This document shows, in pieces, positions 14,685-23,440 of a DNA stretch of 43,229 nucleotides (positions within the stretch are counted from its first letter, which is position 1; each line of letters opens with the position of its first letter). The notes beneath the pieces are model-generated. The model ran no database searches, was not told the DNA's origin, and saw only the letters and a list, made by a program, of their open reading frames with translations. The position numbers were made by a program, and so were the translations under genes. Source of the DNA: Candidatus Poribacteria bacterium. Lineage in GTDB: Bacteria; Poribacteria; WGA-4E; WGA-3G. The stretch is taken from assembly GCA_009845545.1 (NCBI GenBank), contig VXZK01000240.1:1-43229 (forward strand), given 5' to 3'.

Positions 14685-15560
14685 TTACCGCAACCACGGT
14701 AAAATTCTGGAAAAGGCACGAGAATGCTCTTTGACAAGAAAAAAATTTCTCTGAGTTGTGTCAGAGAGCTTTTTACATCGCTGGATAGAATGTTTCCTGA
14801 TTTCATATAACTGATACCCTAAATCTGTAACGTAATCTTCAATCTCTACGAAAATGTCGCGGTTTGTTTCGCCGACATCTTTAAGTTCAGCCATTAGAAG
14901 GGGTGCGTGCGCCTTTAAGAAGTGTTCGCCACCTCGTAGGACCTCTAACTGATACCCCTCTACATCAATTTTGACAAAATTCGGAGTCGATAGTTCGCGA
15001 AAAAGGTTGTCAATTGTGTCGAGCGTTACGCGTTCGGATGCGGTGCGTCCGTTAGCATACTTTAAGGAAGCCGTCCCCTCGGCAAGCCCTGCTTCGGAAT
15101 AGTGGAGGTGTCGGTGCTCCTGTCTGTCGCCGAGACCTTTGTTAACTACAGTAACGTTTGTGAATTGGTTTAGAGAGACATTTTCATGGAGGTAACCGCA
15201 GGTGCGCGACGCTGGTTCAAACGCTATGACTGCCCCGTTGTCCTCAACCAGTGAAGCGAGCAGGCAAGTATAGAATCCGATGTTCGCCCCGATGTCCCAA
15301 CAGATGTCCCCCGGTTTGATGATCTTCAGGAGTTTGGTAACGATATATCTTTCATCATGTGTGCCGTAAAAATAGAGATATTGATGCTCTGGGTTCACCA
15401 AGTTGGCTTTCAGTCGGAATTGATACTTGGTTTCAAAGGTAGCGATCGGATTTTCGGGTGTAATCCAATCTCTGGTTAGATTCAAGAGCAGTCTTTTTCC
15501 ATCAGTGATTGGGCACCATCGGAGATATCCCCGGATAAATCGGTTGAGTTGCGGGTTCAT
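14685..15560 (-). CDS. FkbM family methyltransferase
   Basis: A 291-aa S-adenosylmethionine-dependent methyltransferase of the FkbM family, which O-methylates sugars, polyketides or similar hydroxyls. Motif I is DIGANIGFYT at 89-98, followed by the acidic AFEPAS strand, VKIDVEGYQLEVLRGG (the family's characteristic block) and a final LLMAEL strand. The ATG at 15560 overlaps the stop of the PhyH gene in an ATGA, indicating translational coupling; a GTG two codons earlier is also possible. Pairing with a dioxygenase suggests consecutive steps on one secondary metabolite or glycan, which is inference. Confidence 0.85.
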   Translation of the reverse strand: MNPQLNRFIRGYLRWCPITDGKRLLLNLTRDWITPENPIATFETKYQFRLKANLVNPEHQYLYFYGTHDERYIVTKLLKIIKPGDICWDIGANIGFYTCLLASLVEDNGAVIAFEPASRTCGYLHENVSLNQFTNVTVVNKGLGDRQEHRHLHYSEAGLAEGTASLKYANGRTASERVTLDTIDNLFRELSTPNFVKIDVEGYQLEVLRGGEHFLKAHAPLLMAELKDVGETNRDIFVEIEDYVTDLGYQLYEIRKHSIQRCKKLSDTTQRNFFLVKEHSRAFSRILPWLR

Positions 15561-16376
15561 CCCCACGTTTCCAGTCCGAGCAGCTTTTTGCCAAGTTGGG
15601 TGAGGTATGCGGTTTCGCCTGCTTCATGTTCCTTTTCTGCACGTTCACCGCCAAAACCTGCCATGCGTTCTTTCCAAGCGTTGATGCGTCGCTCGCGTGC
15701 TTCAGGGTTCGCCTCACCTGTCGGTGTCATGGTAATGTATTGAACGACACGCGGTTTATCGGCAGTGTTAATGCCGGCACTGTGTGGCAATGCACTGTGC
15801 CAAATAACAAGGTCTCCCGCTTTACCGGGGACAGGCATTGTGCCGAGTGCTTCTAAATCCTGATGTCTTGGATCCGCATGGGGTGGGAGGTTTTTTATCC
15901 ATTCATCAATCTTATTATGGAACCCTGGTACACAGGTAAATGCGCCTTGGTTGGCTGCGGTATCGGTGAGATAAAGAACACCTTGTACATGGAATCGGAC
16001 GGGTACCTCCACGGCCATGTCCCAGTGGAGTCCTAAGTTTGTGCGTTCAAATTTACCGGGGACATTGGGTGGACTCATGCTGGCGCGATCGAAACTTACC
16101 CATAACTTTTCATTGTCCCAAATTTCGGCGAAAGCCTGGTGAATGCGCGGGTATTGGCGAGTTGCCCACAAGGATGGATGCTGGTAGATTTCTACCATGA
16201 TGCCCTTACGTGACGGGTCGGCGTACCAACTCTCAGGATCGTCGGCATCCATTTCAAGGAAATCCCAAACAGCCTGTGCTGCGTTCTGTATTAATTCAGG
16301 CGGTGCTGCGTCGTGGATAACGACATAACCGTGTTTTTCCCAAAAAGCGCGATCTTCGGAACTCAAAACTGCCATT
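15557..16376 (-). CDS. Phytanoyl-CoA dioxygenase (PhyH) family protein
   Basis: A 272-aa Fe(II)/2-oxoglutarate-dependent oxygenase. The metal triad is visible: His117-x-Asp119 in LGLHWD and a distal His in IWHSALPHSAG (193 or 198). Arg in the following KPRVVQYI is placed to bind 2-oxoglutarate. ATG 16376 is chosen because GGAGG lies five to six bases upstream; a TTG at 16387 would start before that site. Its stop overlaps the FkbM gene start by four bases. PhyH enzymes hydroxylate or halogenate small molecules; the substrate is unknown. They are notably abundant in some sponge-associated bacteria. Confidence 0.87.
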
Positions 16377-16419
16377 TTTTCCTCCAATCTTATATCTATG
16401 GATTTTTATGGGTTACTGT

Positions 16420-16878
16420 TCAACCCAATCGGCGTAAATACGCGGATAAAAAGATAACTATCAATCCTAAGATTACTGTGAGGTTGAGCCACGGTGCGGG
16501 TTTCTTTTGATACACACTAAACACCGGATATGGAAATGTCAAGGCAATTGCTAACGTAAATATCAGAAAGACGATGAAGAGTTTGATACCTAAGACGAAG
16601 ATATAGAGTGAGTAATCTGAAACCACGGGATCAATAGCGGCATCGGCACGTGCGCCACGAAAAAAGGTAATAAAGTTATACAACCCGGATATGAGGATCG
16701 TTAATAAGGTTGTCCAAACAATACCACTGAAACGTCGCAGTGCTGATGAGATCAACGCTGCGGGATTAGCGGTCCGGTTAGCAATAGGGAGAAAAACGAT
16801 GCGAAAGAAAAAGAAACCTCCTATCATTAGGACGACGGATCCGACATGTATCCACTGGATCAACGACTTTAGAAACAT
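16420..16878 (-). CDS. CopD-like four-helix membrane protein
   Basis: A 152-aa inner-membrane protein with four predicted transmembrane helices (about 5-28, 48-70, 84-110 and 120-147). The start FLKSLIQWIHVGSVVLMIGGFFFFRI, with His in the first helix, is typical of CopD/DUF2269-like proteins, which may bind copper or haem. No clear Shine-Dalgarno precedes the ATG. It lies 43 bases upstream of the PhyH gene on the same strand and may be co-transcribed, but there is no evident functional link. Confidence 0.65.
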   Translation of the reverse strand: MFLKSLIQWIHVGSVVLMIGGFFFFRIVFLPIANRTANPAALISSALRRFSGIVWTTLLTILISGLYNFITFFRGARADAAIDPVVSDYSLYIFVLGIKLFIVFLIFTLAIALTFPYPVFSVYQKKPAPWLNLTVILGLIVIFLSAYLRRLG

Positions 16879-16883
16879 TTTTT

Positions 16884-17082
16884 GTAGTTGTCAGTTGTCG
16901 GTTGTCAGTTAAGAGGCTTCCATCAGCAGTCAGGAAGTTTACAAGTGTATCTAAAGTTGCGAAGTGTACTAAAGTTGTTGACCATTTTGAGGAAACACCC
17001 AAGCGAAACACTTTAGCACACTTTACTCTCACTGCAAGGCATTTAAAACTTTCCGATAACTGACAACTGATAACTGATAACC
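16884..17082. repeat. MITE-like element with GTTGTCAGTT inverted ends (family D)
   Basis: The left end has three GTTGTCAGTT-like units followed by AAGAGG; the right end (17053-17082) has the inverted array GATAACTGACAACTGATAAC. The roughly 140 bases between show no coding sequence. The same units occur singly at several other intergenic sites, so this looks like a complete copy of a short non-autonomous element. Confidence 0.5.
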
Positions 17083-17084
17083 CT

Positions 17085-17324
17085 TTACACTACCGGCTTT
17101 CCGCCAACGGGATCAAAGCATTTACGCGACTGCTTGCAAGCGTCTGGTGAGACGAACTGATCGTCGGGTCCGACGACTTGCATGGTGCAGTTGCACCAAT
17201 AGTGTGAACCGGGGTTGTTTTCAACAAGGTTCTGCAAATTGCCGCCCGGAATGTAAATTGCCTTCGTCCGGAGGTTCTGGCAGATCGGACGATTAAAGAT
17301 CGGAAGAGCTTTTCCGTCTAACAT
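17085..17324 (-). CDS. Small cysteine-containing protein of the Mo-hydroxylase operon
   Basis: A 79-aa protein not recognised from any named family. It has no signal peptide. Four cysteines are present: one in the N-terminal half, a CNC pair near residue 44-46, and two late (ACKQSRKCF). AGGAGC lies six bases before the ATG, and the gene starts only 16 bases after the FAD-subunit gene, so it is the last gene of the molybdenum hydroxylase operon. A role in metal-centre insertion or electron transfer is possible but is only a guess from context. Confidence 0.7.
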   Translation of the reverse strand: MLDGKALPIFNRPICQNLRTKAIYIPGGNLQNLVENNPGSHYWCNCTMQVVGPDDQFVSPDACKQSRKCFDPVGGKPVV

Positions 17325-17340
17325 ATTGATGCTCCTTTCT

Positions 17341-18321
17341 TTAGCTTGTGGCCATCATAGCGGCGCGGCTGATGAGGTTCTGTGTTAGTGTTACCTTATA
17401 GGCGTTGTCGTTCAAAGGTTGCGCGTCCTTGACAGCATCCGCGCCTGCCTGTTTACTGACCGTGTCATCAACCATCTTCCCGGTAAGTGCGGCTTCTGCT
17501 TCCTTAGAACGCCACGGGGCAGGTGCGACACCTCCAAGAACGACACTGGCAGATTTACAGGTTTTTCCGTCCATCTCAAAGACCGCTGCCACACTTGCTA
17601 ATGCGAAGTCGGGGGCACCTTTCTCGCGTGCTTTGAGATAGAAACTCTTGCTATTAGGTTTAGCCGGGGGTACCTGGACTTCAACGACGATTTCATTGGG
17701 TTCAAGCACGTTTTCACGGAACGGATTCGCTGCGGGTAAGGTAAAGAATTCCTCAAGCGACATCGTTTTCTCACCTTCGGGTCCAACGATTTTCAGCGAT
17801 GCGCCCAGGGCGATAAGTGCGGGTGCGAGGTCCGAAGGATGCACAATGTAAACAGGGTCCCCGCCGAGGATTGCGTGATATTTGCTCAAACCATCAACTG
17901 CATAACAGATGTCTCCACCTTTTTTTAGACAATGGGTGTTCTCATCGCGATAATACCAGCATCGTGGACGTTGACAGAGATTTCCACCGAGGGTTCCGAC
18001 GTTCCGAATCTGAGGTGTTGCCACGGACCCCGCGGCTTGTGCCAAAACGGTATAATGCTGCTGGATCGTTGGGTGTCTGGCAATGTCTGCAACGGTAGCT
18101 AACGCGCCGATTTTTAATCCCGATGCGTCTGCTTCAATGGCATCCATTCCGGGCAACGTTTTGAGGTTAATGAGTGTCTTTGGGGTCTCCACGTATTCCT
18201 TAAGCTCAGCGAGCAGATCCGTACCGCCGGCGATAAGCATCACTTCGCCCCATCCACTGTCGCTGAGTAGTGCGGTGACCTGTTCGAGACTGGTGGCGTT
18301 GACGTAACTAAATTTTTCCAT
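17341..18321 (-). CDS. Molybdenum hydroxylase FAD-binding subunit (PaoB-like)
   Basis: A 326-aa FAD subunit of the xanthine dehydrogenase / aldehyde oxidase family. The FAD pyrophosphate motif AGGTDLLAELKE is at 31-42 and VGTLGGNL at 108-115. It carries an insertion with four cysteines (C116, C121, C131, C139; QRPRCWYYRD then CLKKGGDIC), matching the extra [4Fe-4S] site known in E. coli PaoB. ATG 18321 begins the conserved domain (MEKFSYVNATSLEQ); an earlier in-frame start adds an unconserved tail. It is third in the order 2Fe-2S, Mo, FAD, small protein. Electrons pass from the Mo centre through the 2Fe-2S subunit to this FAD. Confidence 0.87.
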   Translation of the reverse strand: MEKFSYVNATSLEQVTALLSDSGWGEVMLIAGGTDLLAELKEYVETPKTLINLKTLPGMDAIEADASGLKIGALATVADIARHPTIQQHYTVLAQAAGSVATPQIRNVGTLGGNLCQRPRCWYYRDENTHCLKKGGDICYAVDGLSKYHAILGGDPVYIVHPSDLAPALIALGASLKIVGPEGEKTMSLEEFFTLPAANPFRENVLEPNEIVVEVQVPPAKPNSKSFYLKAREKGAPDFALASVAAVFEMDGKTCKSASVVLGGVAPAPWRSKEAEAALTGKMVDDTVSKQAGADAVKDAQPLNDNAYKVTLTQNLISRAAMMATS

Positions 18322-18464
18322 CTTTCTAATTTTCCTTGCGGTTCGGTTAGGTGAGTTGAATGAATGAAGTGCCTTTCCGTAAAGTTGAAAAGACACCCAA
18401 ACAAAAACCCTTCCATTTCATTACAAGCTTAGGTTTTTGATGTTGTGAAAAACGTCTTTCTTCC

Positions 18465-20585
18465 TTATGCCTTCTTCTCGGCAAGCGCGGTGAGAATCTT
18501 ATCGGGTGTGATAGGCAATTCCCGAACCCGTACGCCAATGGCGTTATAAACGGCGTTCGCGATAGCACCCGGTGTTGGAATACATGGTGGTTCACCGATC
18601 CCAGTAACCTTTCGATGCGTATCGAAAACGATGGATTTAATCTCAGGAATCTCAAAAGTTCCGGGGACTTTGTAATCCTCAAGGTTTGCGTTGAGCATTC
18701 GGCCGGTCAGTGCGTCCATCAAACGTTCTTCAAGGAGTGCTTGTCCCAAGCCCATGATAACCCCGCCATTAATTTGGCTCTCTGTTGTCAAACGGTTAAT
18801 TGCCAATCCGCAATCTTGAACGGCGACAATTTTGATAACTCTGACTTCACCTATTTCGGTATCAACTTCAACTTCAGCGAACTGTGTGCCTGCGACCCCG
18901 CCTTGACGGAGTTCTTCATCCCACTCTCCACCTTCGCTGATGCTGTCCATACCGAGTTGTCCGGTTGCGAGTTCCCACTTAATCGTCTTCGTTCTATCAG
19001 AAACGACGTAAATCGTGCGGTTGCCGACGCGTAGGTCTCCGACAGGTGCATTCAACTGTGGTGCGATACGCTCAAACAATTTCTGCTTTGCTGCCGCTGC
19101 AGCGGTTTTGATAACCGGTGCGACAGATGCCGTTGTCTGACTACCACCACTACCACCAGAGGGCAGCCCTGGTCCACTATCGCCCACCGTTACCATAATA
19201 TCGGTCGGTGCAAGTCCGAATTCCTCAGCAACAATAATAGCGATCGCGGTTCGGATACCGGTGCCGATGTCCTGTGTTCCAGTGACCGCTTCGACGGTGC
19301 CATCCGAATTGATGGTGACGCGTGCTTGCGTGCCGCGTCCGCCGCCGCCGCCCCATTGACCACTCCCAACACCCATACCGCGTTTTTTCACGCCTGTACC
19401 AGCGCCTGGGACGCTGTTACGGCGGTGCCACCCGATCTCTTGTGCGCCGAGGGTATATTGCGCTTGTCGTACTTCACTTGGATCGTTGATACGACGGAAT
19501 TCCAATGGATTCATTCCGAGTTTCTCTGCGAGTTCATCCATCAAGGAATCCATAGCAAACGCGCCTTGTGGATGTCCAGGTGCCCGCATCGCGCGTTGGT
19601 TACCGACGTTGACAGCGACGTTCACCCTTTCAGTCCGCAGGTTTGGTACATCATAGACGTAAGGTGCTTGGAAACCGGCACCGCTTGAGATACCGCCTGT
19701 GCCGTGCCCCTTCATATCGTAAGCGATGAGCCGTCCGTCGCCCGTTGCACCAGCGCGTACATGCTGTGTCATCGACGGACGGTTACCAGCGACGAGGTGC
19801 TCGGCTTTCCGAGTGAGCATCAACTTGACGGGTCTGCCAGTGATACGTGCTAATTCAGCGACTCTGCGTCCTTCTACACCGGGTCCGAATTTGCTACCGA
19901 AACCGCCGCCCATGTGCTCTGTGATGACTCGGACCTGGTTTGCAGGTAGGTTAAAAGAGCCTGCTAAATCGTTACGGACCCCAAAAACGCCTTGTGTAGA
20001 TGCCCAAACGGTTAGATTCTGTTCATCTTCCCACTCAGCAACATTCCCGTGTGTTTCCAAACAGACGTGTGTCTGAACAGGTGCGTGATAGGTAGCCTCT
20101 ACCTCAACGGCAGCTTGGGCAAATCCGCCCTCAAGGTCGCCTTCTTCTCTGACGTTAGGATTGCTCTGATTCCCTGCCCAATCGTCTCGGATTTGCGGCG
20201 CGTCTTCTGCCATCGCGTCTGCTTCTGTGACGACATGCGGTAGTTCTTCCAAGTCGACATGAATGAGTCGAATTGCGTCTTTAGCGATGTCGTCCGTTTC
20301 TGCTGCGACTGCGGCGATTTCTTGACCTTGGTACCGAATTTTATTTCCAACTTCAACAATCTGTATAACGGCTTTGACGCCGGGCAATGCTTCGGCTTCG
20401 CTGAGGTCTACCCCTACAACGTTGGCGTGTGCGATTTCAGAACGTAAGATACGTCCATAAAGCATGCCGGGTCGATTGATATCAAAAGTATACTTCGCTT
20501 TTCCAGTGACTTTGTCTCTACCTGACAAACGGGGTATGCGTTTGCCGATGAGTCGAGATTCACTTGCTTCTCCCCATGATGCCAT
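18465..20585 (-). CDS. Molybdenum hydroxylase catalytic (Mo-cofactor) subunit
   Basis: A 706-aa molybdopterin-binding subunit of the xanthine dehydrogenase family, the site where aldehydes or N-heterocycles are hydroxylated. Seen are GKRIPRLSGRDKVTGKAKY at the start, the cofactor-binding HMGGGFGSKFG, the RAPGHPQGAFAMDSLMDELA block, and the late GEPP with the catalytic Glu665. ATG 20585 is chosen for the strong AGGAGGAG five bases upstream. There is no signal of its own; it would be carried across the membrane with the Tat-bearing 2Fe-2S subunit, as in PaoABC. Glycine-rich stretches near residues 420-430 and 490 are long for the family. Confidence 0.88.
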   Translation of the reverse strand: MASWGEASESRLIGKRIPRLSGRDKVTGKAKYTFDINRPGMLYGRILRSEIAHANVVGVDLSEAEALPGVKAVIQIVEVGNKIRYQGQEIAAVAAETDDIAKDAIRLIHVDLEELPHVVTEADAMAEDAPQIRDDWAGNQSNPNVREEGDLEGGFAQAAVEVEATYHAPVQTHVCLETHGNVAEWEDEQNLTVWASTQGVFGVRNDLAGSFNLPANQVRVITEHMGGGFGSKFGPGVEGRRVAELARITGRPVKLMLTRKAEHLVAGNRPSMTQHVRAGATGDGRLIAYDMKGHGTGGISSGAGFQAPYVYDVPNLRTERVNVAVNVGNQRAMRAPGHPQGAFAMDSLMDELAEKLGMNPLEFRRINDPSEVRQAQYTLGAQEIGWHRRNSVPGAGTGVKKRGMGVGSGQWGGGGGRGTQARVTINSDGTVEAVTGTQDIGTGIRTAIAIIVAEEFGLAPTDIMVTVGDSGPGLPSGGSGGSQTTASVAPVIKTAAAAAKQKLFERIAPQLNAPVGDLRVGNRTIYVVSDRTKTIKWELATGQLGMDSISEGGEWDEELRQGGVAGTQFAEVEVDTEIGEVRVIKIVAVQDCGLAINRLTTESQINGGVIMGLGQALLEERLMDALTGRMLNANLEDYKVPGTFEIPEIKSIVFDTHRKVTGIGEPPCIPTPGAIANAVYNAIGVRVRELPITPDKILTALAEKKA

Positions 20586-20748
20586 GCGTTCTCCTCCTAT
20601 TTTTTTTGCGATTGGGTTTTCGCGCCGATTTTTCCGCCCCTTCCCAGTAACCGGTAGGGGCCCTGTCAAAATAGGGTTTTGGATCAATTTCAACTGAGTT
20701 GATGATACTCAGATATTGGCGCATAAAGTTCAAGTCGAGCAATAGGAC

Positions 20749-21384
20749 TCACATTTTCTTTGATGCAGCCTTGACAGCATCAAAGATGAACGGATAGGTG
20801 CCACAGCGACATGTGTTGCCGGACAAACCGACTTTAATTTCTTCAAGCGTCGGTTTTGTGTTTTCACTCAACAGTGCTGCGGATGAGACGACGAAACCGG
20901 GTGTGCAGAATCCACACATCAGCGCGTCGTGCTGGATGAATGCTTCTTGGACAGGATGCAGGTCGTCACCGTCTGCTAAGCCCTCAACAGTCGTTATCTG
21001 CTTGTCCTGTGCATCCATTGCAAGCATCATGCAAGCGTAGACAAGGCTCCCGTCTACCATGACGGTACAACCGCCACATTCACCCCGGTCACAAATGAGT
21101 TTGGCACCGGTTAAGTCAACATTGTTCCCGCTCGTATCAATTCCGTCGCGTAAAACGGTCAAGAGGGTTGTGCGGGCTTCAACTTCAACTTGATAGGGTT
21201 TCCCGTTGATATTGAGTTGAATTGTTGCACTGGCAACAGCGTCTCCCTCTTGGGCATCAGCGGCTTTCTCGCCACCGATTAAGACGCTTGGGGCGACGGT
21301 TGCAGCAACGGTGCCGGTGCCTACACCCTTTAAGAAGCTCCGGCGCGAGATGCTCGTGCCCTGCTTTTTTTCTTTATCAGGCAT
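20749..21384 (-). CDS. Molybdenum hydroxylase 2Fe-2S subunit with Tat signal (PaoA-like)
   Basis: A 211-aa subunit carrying two [2Fe-2S] clusters. Residues 1-45 are a Tat signal with the twin-arginine motif SRRSFLK (13-19) and an Ala/Gly-rich core. The plant-ferredoxin-type cluster ligands are C98, C103, C106 and C118; the second cluster uses C157, C160, C192 and C194 (CGFC and CRC). AGGAGG lies seven bases before the ATG. It is the first gene of the operon. A Tat signal on this subunit is the hallmark of periplasmic aldehyde oxidoreductases such as PaoABC; tatA and tatC are present at the far end of the window, and moaD/moaE at 28 kb. Confidence 0.9.
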   Translation of the reverse strand: MPDKEKKQGTSISRRSFLKGVGTGTVAATVAPSVLIGGEKAADAQEGDAVASATIQLNINGKPYQVEVEARTTLLTVLRDGIDTSGNNVDLTGAKLICDRGECGGCTVMVDGSLVYACMMLAMDAQDKQITTVEGLADGDDLHPVQEAFIQHDALMCGFCTPGFVVSSAALLSENTKPTLEEIKVGLSGNTCRCGTYPFIFDAVKAASKKM

Positions 21385-21538
21385 GCAGTGCCTCCTTCAA
21401 TTGTAAGTTCAGATTAAGGTTATCGCGTTGGTTGGCGAATTGGTTATTTCTCAATTTCCGTCAATATATCATATTTCACATTTTTTATCAAGCGAAAAAA
21501 CTTCGGAAAATATTGTCTTGATGCTGCAGAAAAATTGA

Positions 21539-21568
21539 TTGGCAATTTTTCTGAAAATAGGGTATTAT
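21539..21568 (+). promoter_or_regulatory. Sigma-70-type promoter of thioredoxin gene
   Basis: TTGGCA at 21539-21544, an 18-base spacer, and TATTAT at 21563-21568. An 11-base direct repeat TGTCTTGATGC occurs on both sides, at about 21513 and 21574, and could be a regulator half-site. Transcription would begin near 21575. Confidence 0.5.
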
Positions 21569-21659
21569 ATTAATGTCTTGATGCACTCATAAGGGAGCTT
21601 GCTGAAATATAATATTATTAAAGAGACAGATTGTCTACTCTAAGCAAAAAGGAGCTATC

Positions 21660-21986
21660 ATGGCTGCGAATACGTTTGAAATTAGTGACGATACGTTTGA
21701 AGGAATGGTGCTTACATCGGATACCCCCATTGTTGTTGACTTTTGGGCGGAGTGGTGCGGTCCGTGCAAAATGATTGCACCTATCTTGGAAGAACTTGCA
21801 TTGGAAAATTCAGAGACCTTCAAAGTTGGGAAAGTCAATGTTGACGACAACCGCCAAACCGCGATGCAGTATAATGTTCGGAGCATCCCGACCCTGCTGG
21901 TGTTTAAAGACGGAAAAGTTGCGGGACAGATTGTCGGAGCGATGCCCAAAGATGCACTGAAAAAGAAAATCTTAGACGTACTGTAA
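21660..21986 (+). CDS. trxA: Thioredoxin
   Basis: A 108-aa cytoplasmic thioredoxin, full length for the family. The redox motif WCGPC places the active cysteines at 33 and 36, preceded by VDFWAEW; the conserved cis-proline is Pro77 (RSIPTLLVF). AAGGAG lies about six bases before the ATG. It is transcribed alone from the promoter at 21539-21568 and ends before a hairpin at 22000. It keeps cytoplasmic protein thiols reduced, together with a thioredoxin reductase not present in this window. Confidence 0.95.
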   Translation: MAANTFEISDDTFEGMVLTSDTPIVVDFWAEWCGPCKMIAPILEELALENSETFKVGKVNVDDNRQTAMQYNVRSIPTLLVFKDGKVAGQIVGAMPKDALKKKILDVL

Positions 21987-21999
21987 ATTGTTGCGCTTG

Positions 22000-22055
22000 A
22001 AATGGAAGGTTGGAAGATTCGGGATTGCCGTTCCCTTCTGCCCTTCCATTTTTTA
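22000..22055 (+). terminator. Probable terminator of thioredoxin gene
   Basis: AAATGGAAGG at 22000-22009 pairs with CCTTCCATTT at 22042-22051, enclosing a 32-nt loop, and is followed by a T-run. The loop is long for an intrinsic terminator, so confidence is moderate. Confidence 0.5.
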
Positions 22056-22086
22056 ATTCTCCTGTCTCCTTACGGTTCGTTTCGTT

Positions 22087-23373
22087 ATGTTTTGGAAACT
22101 TGCCTATAACGCCTTCGCAGTGCCAGCGATGTTCGTCGGTTTTCACTGCGCTGGCTGCTGCAATCCTAAAATTCGAGAGGGGATTAAAGGACGGAAATGG
22201 GTATTCACGGCACTGGCTGAGCAACTCCAGCGCGCGAGAGATTTAGAGAAAACAGCGTGGTTCCATTTTACCTCTGTCGGCGAATTTGAGCAGGCGAAAC
22301 CGCTCATCGAAGCGATTTATGCTGAGACCCGAATTGTCTTAACATTCTTCTCACCCTCCGTTGCCCCAAATGCACAATCTTACGCCTACGCTGACGCTGC
22401 TGTTTATCTCCCTTTAGACACACCGCGGAACGCGGAACGCTTGATACGACTGATTGAACCCTCGGTAATAGTTTTCTCCAAATTCGACATCTGGCCCAAT
22501 CTCGTTTGGAAAGCCTCCAAGCACTGTATCCCGATTATCGTGGTCGCTGGTACGTTGCATGCCGAATCGAAACGGTTATCCGGTTTTGCGAAACCGTTTT
22601 TTCGGAGTGTACATCAATACATTCGCGTGCATTGTGCGATTTCAGAAGCGGATGCGGCGCGTTTTCAAGAGCTCTGTTCATCGGAACACGAGATTGTTGT
22701 TACCGGAGATACGCGCTATGAGCAGGTTTACCGACGGGCGGTCTCTGTTGAACCGGATGCTGAATTTTTTCCGGGACAAAGAACGTTAAAACGTCCGATT
22801 CTCATCGCTGGTAGCACCTACACAGAGGATGAGCGGGTGTTATTGCCGGCGTATCAGTTGCTGCGGGAAAACGCGCCGGAAGACTATCCGCATCTAATTC
22901 TGGTTCCGCACGAACCGACACCTGAACGGATCAAGGAGATTCGCGGGCACCTCATGCGCGAGCGATTGGAGCATCTCCGTTTTTCTGAGCTCACGCCTGA
23001 AGTGGATTTGTCGGCAGTGGATGTGATCGTCGTTGATAGCGTGGGACTTCTTGCGAAGTTGTATGGGTTGGCAGATATTGCGTTTGTCGGTGGGAGTTTT
23101 CGGGGGAGTGTTCACAACGTCATGGAACCGGCTGCGATGGCGAAGCCTGTTATCTTCGGTCCGACGATCCAGAATGCACACGAGGCATCGCTACTCGTGG
23201 ATCGGGGTGGCGCGAAATTGGTTCGGACTGCACAGGAATTGGCAGGTGCTATCACGGTATGGTTAGGCGATGCGGATGCGCGGACGATAGCAGGCGATGT
23301 CGGGAGGCAACTGATTGAGGAGAATCTGGGCGCGGTGGGGCGGACTTTGGTGCATCTGAGAAAGTATATTTGA
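22087..23373 (+). CDS. waaA: 3-deoxy-D-manno-octulosonic acid (Kdo) transferase
   Basis: A 428-aa glycosyltransferase (GT30) that adds Kdo to lipid A precursors at the cytoplasmic face of the inner membrane; it shows the organism makes lipopolysaccharide. An N-terminal hydrophobic helix (2-20) is the membrane anchor. FTSVGE with the catalytic Glu66 follows, then SKFDIWPNLVW, GDTRYEQV at the domain junction, LIAGSTYTEDERV, and a C-terminal FVGGSFRGSVHNVMEPAAMAKPV nucleotide-binding block. The ATG at 22087 has no clear Shine-Dalgarno. The cysteine-rich stretch HCAGCCNP after the anchor is unusual. Confidence 0.9.
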   Translation: MFWKLAYNAFAVPAMFVGFHCAGCCNPKIREGIKGRKWVFTALAEQLQRARDLEKTAWFHFTSVGEFEQAKPLIEAIYAETRIVLTFFSPSVAPNAQSYAYADAAVYLPLDTPRNAERLIRLIEPSVIVFSKFDIWPNLVWKASKHCIPIIVVAGTLHAESKRLSGFAKPFFRSVHQYIRVHCAISEADAARFQELCSSEHEIVVTGDTRYEQVYRRAVSVEPDAEFFPGQRTLKRPILIAGSTYTEDERVLLPAYQLLRENAPEDYPHLILVPHEPTPERIKEIRGHLMRERLEHLRFSELTPEVDLSAVDVIVVDSVGLLAKLYGLADIAFVGGSFRGSVHNVMEPAAMAKPVIFGPTIQNAHEASLLVDRGGAKLVRTAQELAGAITVWLGDADARTIAGDVGRQLIEENLGAVGRTLVHLRKYI

Positions 23374-23440
23374 TAGAGAAATAAAAAAGAAGAGGGAGAA
23401 AGTATAAAAACAAAACTCTGTGTAGAAAGTCTTCAATTAT

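Noticed and set aside
18615..19034. 139-aa reading frame opposite the Mo-hydroxylase subunit
   Set aside because: Antisense to a conserved catalytic subunit; no domain or ribosome site.
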